From Oscillospiraceae bacterium (GTDB lineage Bacteria; Bacillota; Clostridia; Oscillospirales; Ruminococcaceae): a stretch of DNA of 64,000 nucleotides. The translations under genes were made by a program, and so were the position numbers. The notes under the pieces are model-generated. The model was not told the origin of the DNA and did not search any database. It was given only the letters and a program-made list of their open reading frames with translations. Of the stretch, positions 16,771-26,331 are shown piece after piece. The first letter of the stretch is position 1. Every line of letters starts with the position of its first letter. The stretch lies in contig JAFZPP010000023.1 in the NCBI GenBank assembly GCA_017550285.1, positions 1-64,000 on the forward strand, in the 5' to 3' direction.

Positions 16771-17205
16771 TTATTTTTTTTCGAGGTCCATGATCATATC
16801 CACTCTGCGCTGATGTCTGCCGCCCTCGAATTCCGTAAACAGGAAGGTATCGAGAATCTCCTTTGCAAGACCTGCGCCGACCACACGCGCGCCCATGCAG
16901 AGCACATTTGCGTCATTGTGCAGACGGGTAAACTTTGCGCTGTAGGTCTCGGTACAAACTGCCGCACGGATGCCCTTCATCTTATTCGCTGCCATGCACA
17001 TGCCGATGCCGGTGCCGCAGAGCAGAATGCCCATATCTGCATAGCCGTCCTGAATGCGCTTGCAGACTTCTACCGCAATATCCGGATAGTCGCTCGGCGA
17101 CTCATCGGTTCCGCAGTCAATATACGGAATCTCCTGATCTCTGAGATAATCCCTGACAATTTTCCGCAGATCAGCTGCTGCGTGGTCACTTCCGATAACG
17201 ATCAT
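16771..17205 (-). CDS. rpiB: Ribose-5-phosphate isomerase B
   Basis: 144 residues of the RpiB/LacA/LacB family: MIVIGSDHAAADLRK at the start, catalytic Cys in GILLCGTGIGMCMAANK, and the CTETYSAKFTRLHNDANVLCMG segment with the conserved HNDAN. It interconverts ribulose-5-phosphate and ribose-5-phosphate in the pentose phosphate pathway. The next gene upstream (the 17225 lipoprotein) ends 20 bp before it, so the two may be co-transcribed. Confidence 0.94.
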   Translation of the reverse strand: MIVIGSDHAAADLRKIVRDYLRDQEIPYIDCGTDESPSDYPDIAVEVCKRIQDGYADMGILLCGTGIGMCMAANKMKGIRAAVCTETYSAKFTRLHNDANVLCMGARVVGAGLAKEILDTFLFTEFEGGRHQRRVDMIMDLEKK

Positions 17206-17224
17206 AATGATATCCTCCTTTTAT

Positions 17225-18352
17225 TCATGCATGTTCCAAAACGGGTTTTCCGCGATAGGATACATAGAAATGATCCTTGTCACTGTCACCGTCTGTTCCG
17301 AATGTAAAATAGAAATCATCCTTCCCGAAGGCTTCGATTTCCTCGCCGGTCACGCAGTCATATGCATGTCCGTCTGCCGTCACGGCAGCAATATAATCCA
17401 TACCGGTCTCCGTATCAAACCAGATGCCAAGCTCACATTCGCCGAAGCGTTCTGCGGTATTCTGCGTATCGAATTTGATTCTCGCATCCCTGCTGTCAAA
17501 CACATACTGCTTCCCGCCGCCGGAATAAAACGCAATGCCGTCACAGATTCCGTCATGGTCAGCGTCCATGACAAAGCCCAGCCGGTACTGCATGGAACCG
17601 ATCTTGGCAATCAGATGCTTCATATGCTCCTTGCAGTCCAGCACGGCAGGTGTTTCAAAGCCCTCGAGCTGCTCGGAAGGGTCCTCTGCGGCACGTTCAT
17701 AGGGCGAGGAAAATGTCACCGTATTGCTGACCTGCGTATATCCTCCGCTGAGCAGCGCACGCAGATACACGCTGTATTCGCCGCTGCCGTAATTCATCGG
17801 ACGGTAGGATATCTCGCCCGTCGCACTGCGCTCGAGCATCTCCTCACCGTTGAAGCAGATCACCCAGCCCAGATTCATCACATCATGCGTATCCTCCGAG
17901 CGAACGACAAGTCCCGTTTCATCAACGGTCAGCGTGAAATATTTGGTATAATCAGGCGGCTCGGTCTGTACCGGCTCCGTTGTCTGCTCGATCACCGTCT
18001 GCATCGGCGGTGTCCGCTCTTCATCCGAGGATTCTGTCTGGTTTTCTTCTATCTTCTGCTGAATTTTCTCCGAAAGCCGCCCGAGTGCATTGAGCGCAGG
18101 CTCTTTCGCGGTTTCCGTTGTAACGGTCGTTGTGCTCTGCTTTGCAGAAGAAGCCGTCGTGCGGGTTGTTGCCGCCGTGACGGATTCCGCAGCGGATTCG
18201 GTTGCTGCTGCGGTTGTCTCTGTCGTTGTTTCCGTGCCGGATGCAGTTGTCTCCGGCGTCTCTGCTGCCTGTTCCGGACGGTTCATATCACAGCCTGCAA
18301 GCAACATGCTCAGACTCAGAACCGCCGCCAGACGCCGTATCTGTTTTGTCAT
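17225..18352 (-). CDS. Putative lipoprotein with Thr-rich linker
   Basis: 375 residues. A signal peptide ends in the lipobox LLAGC (Cys20), predicting a membrane-anchored lipoprotein. A long Thr/Ala/Glu-rich linker follows (about 25-85), and then a soluble region with no domain that I recognise, which contains DADHDGICDGIAFYSGGG, a possible calcium-binding or beta-propeller-like loop. Codon use is normal for the region. Function unknown. It is in the tsaE-tsaB-lipoprotein-rpiB run of minus-strand genes. Confidence 0.8.
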   Translation of the reverse strand: MTKQIRRLAAVLSLSMLLAGCDMNRPEQAAETPETTASGTETTTETTAAATESAAESVTAATTRTTASSAKQSTTTVTTETAKEPALNALGRLSEKIQQKIEENQTESSDEERTPPMQTVIEQTTEPVQTEPPDYTKYFTLTVDETGLVVRSEDTHDVMNLGWVICFNGEEMLERSATGEISYRPMNYGSGEYSVYLRALLSGGYTQVSNTVTFSSPYERAAEDPSEQLEGFETPAVLDCKEHMKHLIAKIGSMQYRLGFVMDADHDGICDGIAFYSGGGKQYVFDSRDARIKFDTQNTAERFGECELGIWFDTETGMDYIAAVTADGHAYDCVTGEEIEAFGKDDFYFTFGTDGDSDKDHFYVSYRGKPVLEHA

Positions 18353-18367
18353 ATTGTCCTCCGTTTC

Positions 18368-19021
18368 TCAGCCGATCTTGACCGCCTGCAAATAGCTGAC
18401 CGTTAAGTCCGCAGGCGAAACCGGTGCCTGATGCATCGCCGCCATTGCAATGCCGCATGCCGACTGATTGCAAAGATGCATCGGCGCTGCGAAATAATCC
18501 GCCGGTGCAGCGTCGCGCAGCACCGTGATGCCGTCGCCGATAATCATGACCGGCGCGCCGTATCCGGCGATCTGTGCAGCAATCTCGGCGGCAGGCAGAA
18601 TCTGATCGTCGGTCAGCCGTCTGACCGCAGTGCCGTCTCCCTCAAAAAATGCACAGTAGCAGAGGTCTTTTCTTGCGGCAAGGCATGCACAGAGAACGCC
18701 GTTTCTGCCGCAGAGATTCCACGCAAGACCCTCCAGCGAGGAGATGCCGGCGCATTGCTTTCCGCCTGCAAATCCGAGTGCCTGCATCGCCGCAATACCG
18801 ATGCGCAGTCCGGTATAGGAGCCCGGACCGTTCGCCGCAGCAAAGACATCGACATCCTGCACAGTATGTCCGGTCTCCGCGAGCAGCTGCTTTGCCATCG
18901 GAAGCAGAATCTGCGAATGTGCGCGCTGTGTATACAGCATCCGGTATCCGAGCAGTACCCCGTCTGCCGCGACGGCGCAGGATGCCGTTCTGCCGGATGT
19001 ATCAACCGCCAAAATCATCAA
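18368..19021 (-). CDS. tsaB: tRNA threonylcarbamoyladenosine biosynthesis protein TsaB
   Basis: 217 residues of the actin-like ASKHA fold: MMILAVDTSGRTASCAV at the start and the hallmark NGPGSYTGLRIG. TsaB partners TsaD and TsaE to make t6A37 on ANN-decoding tRNAs. The start overlaps the end of tsaE by 20 bp, so the two are translationally coupled. Confidence 0.95.
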   Translation of the reverse strand: MMILAVDTSGRTASCAVAADGVLLGYRMLYTQRAHSQILLPMAKQLLAETGHTVQDVDVFAAANGPGSYTGLRIGIAAMQALGFAGGKQCAGISSLEGLAWNLCGRNGVLCACLAARKDLCYCAFFEGDGTAVRRLTDDQILPAAEIAAQIAGYGAPVMIIGDGITVLRDAAPADYFAAPMHLCNQSACGIAMAAMHQAPVSPADLTVSYLQAVKIG

Positions 19022-19448
19022 GCTGCTCCTCTCCTTCCACTGTGATCTGACGCGGCTGCTCGCCGCTGCCCGTAATCGTAATCTTCACAAGCGGCTGCGG
19101 CAGTTCGTCCGCAATATTTTCCGCCCATTCGATTACAAAAACCGAATCCTCCTGCGGGTAATCCCAGAAGCCGGTTGTTTCCAGCGCCTCCGGCGAAGTC
19201 ACGCGGTACATATCGAAATGATAGACCGGCATGCAGCCTGCCGCATGATATTCATTGACCAGCGCGAAGGTCGGCGAGCTGACGAGATCGGGCAGTCCGA
19301 TCCCCTCGGCGAGTCCGCGCGTAAAGGTCGTCTTTCCGGCACCCATGCCGCCGAAAAAGGCAATGCAGGTTCCGGGCTTCACGGCAGCGCCGATGCGTTT
19401 GGCAAGTGCATGCGTCTCCGCCGGTGAATGCGTAATATACGATAACAT
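19002..19448 (-). CDS. tsaE: tRNA threonylcarbamoyladenosine biosynthesis ATPase TsaE
   Basis: 148 residues; P-loop GGMGAGKTTFTRGLAEG, TSE-type switch in VSSPTFALVNEY, and HFDMYR. It supplies ATPase activity to the TsaBDE complex in the t6A pathway. It follows the 19455 gene closely and overlaps tsaB. Confidence 0.95.
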   Translation of the reverse strand: MLSYITHSPAETHALAKRIGAAVKPGTCIAFFGGMGAGKTTFTRGLAEGIGLPDLVSSPTFALVNEYHAAGCMPVYHFDMYRVTSPEALETTGFWDYPQEDSVFVIEWAENIADELPQPLVKITITGSGEQPRQITVEGEEQLDDFGG

Positions 19449-19454
19449 GTTATT

Positions 19455-20180
19455 TCAGTCCTGTTTGATAGAATAATACACAACAACGGTACAGCATTTC
19501 CGCTTCGGATCGCGCCGCACGGCAGTCTCCAGCAGTGTCCCGCAGTCCTCTGCAAGCGCTTCCTTCATCTGCTCGGCAAGCAGCAGCGCCATGCCGCAGA
19601 TTTCGCCGTCCCATTGCAAAGGATAAAAGCCGCAGTGCGAAAGCTGCACCGTCCAGATTTCCGATTCTGCGGTATCCTCCGTCACGCGAAAGCTCGCCGC
19701 AGCGGCATCCGGATTCTCACCGAACATCCGCGCCGTGCGCAGCTCATGCCGCCGCAGACGCTTTACAATCTGCTCCGTCAGCTTTGCAAGCTGCGCCTGC
19801 CATTCCTCTGCGAGCAGCTGCCGGAATGCCGCACCCGTATGCACCTGTACAAATGAATCCGGCACCTGAATGACCGCATCGGTGCGCGTTTCGGTGAAAT
19901 ACTGCTTCTGTTCGCCCTGCATCACAGTTTTCTCGGATATGACCGTCTGCGGATATTTGATTTTCAGATCGGGATAGCGTTCCCCGAGCATCCGGACCGC
20001 CGCCGCATTCATTTCGATCTGTGTCTGCGCATCCGAATGCGGCATCGGAAGCGGTTCACCGTTCCCGTCACTGCCGCGCTCGACCGTGCCGAGCGCTTTG
20101 GTCAGCAGAAAGCCGCTGTCCTTTGCGCTGATCGCCTCAGAAAACAGCTCTGCTGCCAGCATTTCAGTCGTCAGCTGCAT
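19455..20180 (-). CDS. Hypothetical protein upstream of tsaE
   Basis: 241 residues from the ATG at 20180 (a GTG at 20192 overlaps the GGAGGTG ribosome binding site). Soluble, no signal peptide and no membrane helix. I do not recognise the family. It contains the segment FVQVHTGAAFRQLLAEEWQAQLA and ends in a hydrophobic CTVVVYYSIKQD strand. It is first in a run with tsaE and tsaB behind a consensus promoter, so it is well expressed, but its role is not evident. Confidence 0.75.
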   Translation of the reverse strand: MQLTTEMLAAELFSEAISAKDSGFLLTKALGTVERGSDGNGEPLPMPHSDAQTQIEMNAAAVRMLGERYPDLKIKYPQTVISEKTVMQGEQKQYFTETRTDAVIQVPDSFVQVHTGAAFRQLLAEEWQAQLAKLTEQIVKRLRRHELRTARMFGENPDAAAASFRVTEDTAESEIWTVQLSHCGFYPLQWDGEICGMALLLAEQMKEALAEDCGTLLETAVRRDPKRKCCTVVVYYSIKQD

Positions 20181-20221
20181 ATCCGGAAACACCTCCGTCC
20201 GTCAGATTTCCATACATATTC

Positions 20222-20250
20222 ATTATACCAGTATCCGGACGGAAAGTCAA
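20222..20250 (-). promoter_or_regulatory. Promoter of the 19455-tsaE-tsaB run
   Basis: TTGACT (20245-20250), 17 bp, TATAAT (20222-20227) on the minus strand. Confidence 0.8.
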
Positions 20251-20372
20251 GAGTCTGCACTGTAAATGCGCCGCTGCGGCAGCAAACGCAGGCAGTTTTC
20301 AGAATTGTTTATTTGTTTTATCATATATAATATATCATGTGAATGTTCTTTTGCCTTTTTTCTTTGTTCCTG

Positions 20373-20401
20373 TTGAATTTTTCTGCTAACTATGCTATAA
20401 T
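20373..20401 (+). promoter_or_regulatory. Promoter of the DegV gene
   Basis: TTGAAT (20373-20378), 17 bp, TATAAT (20396-20401). Confidence 0.75.
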
Positions 20402-20452
20402 AAAAACAGTCACTCCGATTCTCAAACCTTTTTCGGAAAGGATAATAAAAAA

Positions 20453-21328
20453 ATGGCAGATTACATCATTGCGGCAGCCTCGACTGCTGATCTTCCGGAC
20501 GAATATTTCAAGGAGCATAATATCCCGCTGATCCGCTATACCTATTCCATCGGCACGGACGTCTTTGAGGATGACTGCAAAGAAACAACCCGCAGCCGCG
20601 CCTATTCGGATATGCGGTCAGGCACTGTCTATACCACCTCCATGATCAATGAGGCAACCTATGAAGAATTCTTCCGCGGTCTCATGGAAAGCGGAAAAAA
20701 CGTGCTCTATCTGGATATGTCAAAGGAAATGTCCAGCTCTTACCTTGCATCGCACCGCGCCGCAGAGCACGTCCGCAGGGATTTTCCGGATCAGGAGCTC
20801 TATCTCATGGATACGCGCTGCATTTCGGGCGGTCTCGGTCTGCTCGTCTGCGAATGTGTCGCGCGCATGGAGCAGGGCGCATCCTTTGAGGAAGTCATCC
20901 GCTGGGGCGAGGAGCACAAGCTGCATATCATGCACCGCTTCACCGTCGATGACCTGAATTATCTCAAGCGCGGCGGCAGAGTTTCCAATGCATCCGCGAT
21001 GATCGGCTCTATGCTTTCGATCAAGCCGGTGCTCTATGTTCCGGATGACGGCAAGCTGACCGTCTGTGCAAAGGTGCGCGGCAGAAAGGCTGCGCTCAAA
21101 ACACTGTTTGAAGGTATCAAGCGCGACCTGACCAAGCCGGACGGCAGGCACATCATTATCAATCATGCAGACTGCGCCGAAGATGCGGAATGGCTGCGCG
21201 ATGCGCTCCGCAAAGCATTCCCGACACTCGGCAGGATCGAGATCCTCAGCCTCGGCATCGTCATCGGTGCGCACTGCGGTCCGGGTCTGATCGCCGTCTT
21301 CTATATGGGAGACAAGCGCAAGCCATGA
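20453..21328 (+). CDS. DegV-family fatty-acid-binding protein
   Basis: 291 residues with the DegV pattern: AASTADLPDEYF at the start, SMINEATYEEFF, the DTRCISGGLGLLV segment and LKRGGRVSNASAMIGSMLSIKPVL. In some Firmicutes these proteins (FakB) present fatty acids to the FakA kinase; others have undefined ligands. It is divergent from the 19455 gene and carries its own promoter. The membrane protein at 21391 follows. Confidence 0.92.
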   Translation: MADYIIAAASTADLPDEYFKEHNIPLIRYTYSIGTDVFEDDCKETTRSRAYSDMRSGTVYTTSMINEATYEEFFRGLMESGKNVLYLDMSKEMSSSYLASHRAAEHVRRDFPDQELYLMDTRCISGGLGLLVCECVARMEQGASFEEVIRWGEEHKLHIMHRFTVDDLNYLKRGGRVSNASAMIGSMLSIKPVLYVPDDGKLTVCAKVRGRKAALKTLFEGIKRDLTKPDGRHIIINHADCAEDAEWLRDALRKAFPTLGRIEILSLGIVIGAHCGPGLIAVFYMGDKRKP

Positions 21329-21390
21329 GATTTACGGGCGTTCACGTTCGGCTGCATAAAGACACGGTGCTGCCGGACAAGGAGGGAAAA

Positions 21391-21891
21391 ATGAAGAAAA
21401 ACAAAGCATTGCGGATTTATATTCTGATTCTGTTCCTGATTCCGCTGGTGACACCGCATTTTGATTGCTTATGGTGTGTTTTTTTGTGTTATTTGATGTC
21501 GCTGCCGGTTCATTCGGTCATTCTTGGTGTAATCGCAGGAAGGAATATGGAGAAGCGCCGGTTCTTTCCGCTGATTCCGCTGCTTCTTCTGGCGGCTTCC
21601 TATCTGTTCAGCTTTACGTATTACAAGGCTGCGGAGTCGTCGCACCATAATCTATTCGGATATATAATAAATAGATGTATAGAAGCCTATACAATAATGG
21701 GAATGGGCTTTTCAGATCATATGGATGTGAACAATTTGAACGGAACAGTCCAGCCGGAGTTTGACAGGTATGGAACCTTTGGCTATCATGAACTGCCAAT
21801 TCCGCTTGTTCTTCTGTTTTCTTCGCCGCTGTTTTGCTGGATTTCCATGCGAATCACCGCGCTGCTGCACCGCGAAAAAAATGCAGACTGA
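21391..21891 (+). CDS. Hypothetical small membrane protein
   Basis: 166 residues from the ATG at 21391 (AAGGAGGGAAAA just upstream). The frame is open further upstream within degV, but that is not a likely start. Four hydrophobic segments: LRIYILILFLIPLV, CVFLCYLMSLPVHSVILG, FPLIPLLLLAASYLFSF and a C-terminal ELPIPLVLLFSSPLFCW. No family is recognised. The gene is AT-richer than its neighbours, so it may be a recent arrival. Possibly co-transcribed with degV. Confidence 0.6.
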   Translation: MKKNKALRIYILILFLIPLVTPHFDCLWCVFLCYLMSLPVHSVILGVIAGRNMEKRRFFPLIPLLLLAASYLFSFTYYKAAESSHHNLFGYIINRCIEAYTIMGMGFSDHMDVNNLNGTVQPEFDRYGTFGYHELPIPLVLLFSSPLFCWISMRITALLHREKNAD

Positions 21892-21934
21892 AAGACAGTT
21901 CTTATATTTTTATAAAATCCTGCCGGATACCCTT

Positions 21935-21963
21935 GCGCAGAACCGTGATCCGTGATATAATAA
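21935..21963 (+). promoter_or_regulatory. Promoter of the GH25 gene
   Basis: TTGCGC (21935-21940), 17 bp, TATAAT (21958-21963); the -35 is a weak match. Confidence 0.55.
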
Positions 21964-22009
21964 CGCTGTAGAATCGAAACATGTCGAATTACAGAAACGG
22001 AGTTATTTC

Positions 22010-23257
22010 ATGGCACGCAAACATATTCTGATTGCAGTCGGCAGCGTCGTCTGCGCCGGACTGCTCGCTTCCTGCGCCGTTCTCGGCGCGGTTGCATACA
22101 AGCAGCGTCATACCATTGCTTCGCTGCGCGAATCCATGGAGCGGCAGGGCGAGGACCCCGACCTGATTGACGTTCCGCCGAAAACCTACGAACCGGTCGA
22201 GGTCGATCATTTCTATGAACGCCGCGGGCATAAAATTCTGCTCAGCGATGACAAATTCGGGCAGATCTGGCTGCCGGTGCTTGCAGATGTTCCGCTTTCA
22301 ACGCATCCCGTGGAGCATATGGTTGAGACCGATCAGGGCAGAATGCTCTCCTTTGACGATGCGGGCAATCTCAATGCACTGACCGGCATCGACATCTCCT
22401 CGCATAATATCATCTCCGACTGGACGGCAGTCAAGGAGGACGGTATCGACTTTGTCATGCTGCGCGTCGGTTACCGCGGCTACGGTGTCGGAACCGGAAA
22501 GCTCTCGAAGGATACGAAATTCCGCGAGTATTACCGTGCCGCAAAGGATGCCGGTCTGCTCGTCGGCGCCTATTTCTTCTCGCAGGCAGTGACGGAGGAG
22601 GAAGCCGTCGAGGAAGCAATTCTCACCGCGCAGCAGCTTGAGGGCTGTGAGCTGGATTTCCCCGTCGCGTTTGACTGGGAGCTGATCTTCCATGACGACG
22701 ACGGCGCGCGGACAGACAATGTTCCCGTCGATGTGCTGACGGACTGCGTCCTTGCCTACTGTCAGAATATGGAATCCTTCGGCTACCGCGCAATGGTTTA
22801 TCAGAACAAGCGCACCTCGCTGTTCAAATTCGATCTGCCGCGCCTGAACGATATTCCGTTCTGGCTCGCGGAATACGGCGACGGTCCGACCTATATCTAT
22901 GATTACGACATGTGGCAGTACAGCTGCACCGGAACCGTTGAAGGCATTTCCGGCAATGTCGATCTGAACCTCTGCTTCAAGGATTTCTCAAAGGAGGGTG
23001 ATCCGCTGATTTCGCTGCCTGCACCGGACTATACACCGATGCCGCCGAAGGAGGAATCCTCAGAGGAGGAATCGTCCGAGGAGGAATCGGAGGATTCCGA
23101 GGAGTCTTCCGAGGACAGCGACGAATCATCTGAAGAAGCACCGGCAGAGGAACAGCCTGCCGAAGAATCTGAACAGGAAGAGCCGGAAGTCACCGAACCG
23201 CCGGCAGATTCCGAATCCGAACCGCAGCAGGAGGACGAACAGCCTGCTGATTCCTAA
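22010..23257 (+). CDS. GH25 lysozyme-like protein with acidic Ser/Glu tail
   Basis: 415 residues. An N-terminal hydrophobic segment (6-30) contains LLASC, which could be a lipobox at Cys22, but the hydrophobic stretch continues, so a signal anchor is equally likely. The GH25 muramidase domain spans about 123-330: GIDISSH (Asp128), the VGYRGYG segment and FDWE (Asp222, Glu224) as catalytic acidic residues. The last ~80 residues are a Ser/Glu/Pro-rich disordered tail. It should cut peptidoglycan outside the membrane; it could also be a cell-wall-associated remodelling enzyme. A terminator follows. Confidence 0.88.
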   Translation: MARKHILIAVGSVVCAGLLASCAVLGAVAYKQRHTIASLRESMERQGEDPDLIDVPPKTYEPVEVDHFYERRGHKILLSDDKFGQIWLPVLADVPLSTHPVEHMVETDQGRMLSFDDAGNLNALTGIDISSHNIISDWTAVKEDGIDFVMLRVGYRGYGVGTGKLSKDTKFREYYRAAKDAGLLVGAYFFSQAVTEEEAVEEAILTAQQLEGCELDFPVAFDWELIFHDDDGARTDNVPVDVLTDCVLAYCQNMESFGYRAMVYQNKRTSLFKFDLPRLNDIPFWLAEYGDGPTYIYDYDMWQYSCTGTVEGISGNVDLNLCFKDFSKEGDPLISLPAPDYTPMPPKEESSEEESSEEESEDSEESSEDSDESSEEAPAEEQPAEESEQEEPEVTEPPADSESEPQQEDEQPADS

Positions 23258-23266
23258 GCGCAAAGC

Positions 23267-23309
23267 AAACCGCGAAATCACAGCTTGTACTGTGGTTTCG
23301 CGGTTTTTC
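23267..23309 (+). terminator. Terminator after the GH25 gene
   Basis: AAACCGCGAAATCACAG pairs with CTGTGGTTTCGCGGTTT, followed by TTCTT; a strong 17-bp stem between convergent genes. Confidence 0.85.
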
Positions 23310-26063
23310 TTATATAAGTTCAATTTCGAGCAGCGAGATGCCCTCCTGCATATTGAGCACGAGCACGCCGGATTCCGGCAGCGCCGAGGGCAGTGCTGCG
23401 GTATAATCCGTAAAATCCGCATCGTCATTGCTGACGCCGATCTGAAATTCCAGCGTCTGTTCGCCGAGCTTTGCGGAGATGCTGCCCGTATGCAGCATCG
23501 CTCCGGCACGCAGCTTCAGCGTCTTTGCACCGGCAAACGGCACACCGGTATAAACCGCCGTCCCGAACCAGCCCTTCACCTGCAAAACATGCCGGCGCAG
23601 GCTGCGGCTGTAGCCGGTCTGTACGCCGTATGCACAGTCATACTGCTCCGCATCAAAGCGGCGTTCGCGCAGCGGCATCGGATCGCCTGCAAGCTCCGCC
23701 GATGCTTCCAGCGGCAGTGCATCCGAGGAGCCGCCTGCATAAAACCGATATACGCCGCCCTCTGTCAGCATCTGGCGGCTGTGCGGGTCATAAATTTGCA
23801 GAATATACGAAGGAATCGGGACGGAAACCGTTTTCCGCTCCCCTGCCGCAAAATGCACGCGCGCAAATCCGCAGAGCTTTTTCTTCGGACGGCACAGCGC
23901 GGAATCCGGCACCGCAAAATAAATCTGTACGACCTCATCTCCTGCGGTATCCGAACGGTTCTGCACCGTGACCTCTGCGGTCAGGCTGTCATCCTCATGC
24001 AAAACGATAGACAGGCTATCATAATGAAAGGATGCATATGAGAGACCGTATCCGAACGGATACAGCGGCTTTCCCTGAAAATAGAGATACGTTGTACCGG
24101 CAGCCGCAATATCATAATTTCCGATTGCGGGAAGATCATGCTCCGAGCGGTACCATGTCATCGGCAGGCGTCCGGCGGGGTTGTATCTGCCGGAAATCAC
24201 ATGCGCCGCAGCCGTTCCGAGATGCGCGCCCGCATGGGAGCTCCAGAGAATCGCCGGCAGGATTTCCTGTTCGCGGTTGACTGCATAAGGATAGCCCGAA
24301 ATCAGCAGCATTGCCGTCTTCGGATTCGCACGGTGCAGCACCTCTGCCATACCCGCCTGCATATTCAGTGCGAGCGTTTTGCGGTCATAGCATTCCTTCG
24401 CAACCTGCACCGGATGATTGCCCGTGCAGTAGATCACGGCATCGGCATTCGCTGCAAGCTGCGCGGCACGGTCTGCGCCGCGGCTGATGATCTGCACACG
24501 GAAGGCGCGTGCCGGTGTCACGGCAGTCTGATCGGTAAAACGGATCGTACCGTCTGCATCAGCCTCCATGCGCTGATGCCGGAACGGCGCTTCGAGCACG
24601 GTGCCGTCCGGCGTATCCAGCAGCCGGAAGGTCTCATGCGTAAACCAGTCATAAATGCGGCGGCGGTGCAGCGCCAGTCCGCCGTCATCCGAAACGCGCA
24701 GATAGCGCTGATGCGCCGGCGCATAGAAATTCTGCCAGTTTTCGCCCCAATCCTGTAGGGCAAACTGCTCGTTTTCGGTCACGGTCTCCGCGTCAAAGGC
24801 GCAGCTTCCGTCCGGATGCACGGAAAGATATCTGCCGTTTGCAGCCTGCACCGTGACAATATCCCAGAGCGAATCCGTGCAGATTTCCGCGTCTGGATAT
24901 TCCGCGCGCAGTCCCTCCAGAACCGAAACCGCATCGCGGAAGCAGCCCGTATACCAGTCCATGAGGTTTTCATCGGCAAGCGGTCCGCAGACCAGCATCC
25001 GCTTCGGCGCTTTCAGCGGCAGCAGACCGTCATTTTTCAGCAGCACAAGCTGCTCCTCCGCCGCAAGGAGATTGACCGCACGGGATTCGTCCGTGTCGAT
25101 CTGCTCCGGCGTAATGCTGTCATAGGGGCAGTCGTCGCTGAGCTGTCCGAGCCGCATCCGCGCATAGAGCACATTTTGCAGCATATGATCTATCTCTGCT
25201 TCGGTCAGCCGACCCTCTTTCAGCGCACATTCCGCTGCCCTGCGCGTAATATTCTCATCATCGGTCATGATATCGCTGCCTGCTTTGATCGCCTCGGCAT
25301 AGACATCGGAATGCGATGTGCCGTATTTGTGCATCAGCAGCGTCTGGACGAAATCGGCGCCGTCCGTGACCGTAAACCACAGTCCCCACTGATCCTTCAG
25401 AATCCGCTGCAAATCCGGATTGCAGAGCGCAGGCACGCCGTTGATCTCGTTGTATGCCGTCATGATGCTCTTTGCACCGCCGAAACGGATCGCAGGCATG
25501 AATGCGGCATAATAATATTCATATTTCAGGCGCGGCGGCAGATCGGAATTGCCGGTGACACGCTCCTCCTCATAATTGTTCGCACAGAAATGCTTGAGTG
25601 TCGGCAGCACGCGGAGATAAACCGGATGTTTCCCCGCCATGCCGTTTGTCAGTGCGGCGGTCAGCTCACCCGCTAGAAAAGGGTCCTCGCCGTAAGCCTC
25701 CTCGGTTCTGCCCCAGCGCGGATCGCGCTCCATATCGACCGTCGGTCCCCAGACGCAGAGCGCGGATTTGTGATCCTTATTGTAATACGCGCGGCACTCG
25801 GTTCCGGCAATCTCGCCGAGACGGTAAAGCAGATCACGGTCAAAGGTCGCGGCGAGCCCGACCGGCTGCGGAAATACGGTTGAATAATCCGATTCCGCTC
25901 GCCCGACAAAGCCTCTTGCGACCTCTGTCCCGATATAGAATTCCTCCAGCCCGAGCCGTTCGACAGCATGCTGATGCGTTGTCAGCAGACCGAGCTTTTC
26001 TTCCGGCGTCAGCTGTGCGGTCAGCTCCGCCGCACGTTCTCTGGTAACCTCTGTTTGTTTCAT
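23310..26063 (-). CDS. GH3 beta-glycosidase with inserted beta-trefoil-like domain
   Basis: 917 residues, no signal peptide, so cytoplasmic. The (alpha/beta)8 domain (1-~330) has KHF (157-159) and nucleophile Asp234 in FTVTDGAD. The second alpha/beta domain begins about 335, but residues ~400-528 form an insertion (VQAANGRYLSVHPDGS, YLRVSDDGGLAL) that resembles a fascin- or CBM13-type beta-trefoil. A PAGRLPMTWY and FGYGLSYASFHYDSL region leads to an Fn3-like domain (about 675-780) and a C-terminal beta-rich region. It likely removes terminal beta-glucose or beta-xylose from imported oligosaccharides; specificity is not readable. Confidence 0.88.
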   Translation of the reverse strand: MKQTEVTRERAAELTAQLTPEEKLGLLTTHQHAVERLGLEEFYIGTEVARGFVGRAESDYSTVFPQPVGLAATFDRDLLYRLGEIAGTECRAYYNKDHKSALCVWGPTVDMERDPRWGRTEEAYGEDPFLAGELTAALTNGMAGKHPVYLRVLPTLKHFCANNYEEERVTGNSDLPPRLKYEYYYAAFMPAIRFGGAKSIMTAYNEINGVPALCNPDLQRILKDQWGLWFTVTDGADFVQTLLMHKYGTSHSDVYAEAIKAGSDIMTDDENITRRAAECALKEGRLTEAEIDHMLQNVLYARMRLGQLSDDCPYDSITPEQIDTDESRAVNLLAAEEQLVLLKNDGLLPLKAPKRMLVCGPLADENLMDWYTGCFRDAVSVLEGLRAEYPDAEICTDSLWDIVTVQAANGRYLSVHPDGSCAFDAETVTENEQFALQDWGENWQNFYAPAHQRYLRVSDDGGLALHRRRIYDWFTHETFRLLDTPDGTVLEAPFRHQRMEADADGTIRFTDQTAVTPARAFRVQIISRGADRAAQLAANADAVIYCTGNHPVQVAKECYDRKTLALNMQAGMAEVLHRANPKTAMLLISGYPYAVNREQEILPAILWSSHAGAHLGTAAAHVISGRYNPAGRLPMTWYRSEHDLPAIGNYDIAAAGTTYLYFQGKPLYPFGYGLSYASFHYDSLSIVLHEDDSLTAEVTVQNRSDTAGDEVVQIYFAVPDSALCRPKKKLCGFARVHFAAGERKTVSVPIPSYILQIYDPHSRQMLTEGGVYRFYAGGSSDALPLEASAELAGDPMPLRERRFDAEQYDCAYGVQTGYSRSLRRHVLQVKGWFGTAVYTGVPFAGAKTLKLRAGAMLHTGSISAKLGEQTLEFQIGVSNDDADFTDYTAALPSALPESGVLVLNMQEGISLLEIELI

Positions 26064-26101
26064 ACGGTATCCTCATTCCAAATCATTATTTCTGTTCTTC
26101 T

Positions 26102-26131
26102 ATTATACGACAGCGCCTTTCGCCAAGTCAA
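26102..26131 (-). promoter_or_regulatory. Promoter of the GH3 gene
   Basis: TTGACT (26126-26131), 18 bp, TATAAT (26102-26107) on the minus strand. Confidence 0.65.
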
Positions 26132-26331
26132 TAAAGTTTCCGCACATCCGCTGTCCGATTATCCGCAAATCAGGCAGGGTCAAGTTATACAAAAAGAAAC
26201 CGTCAAAACTGTCAGGATGCACAAAATGCCGAAATCTGTTCCGTATCACAAAACAGTCACAATCGCATGCTATACTCCTCAGTACAATTATGGGTTTTTC
26301 TGCATTTCAGAGAGGGAAAGGTTGTGTTATT

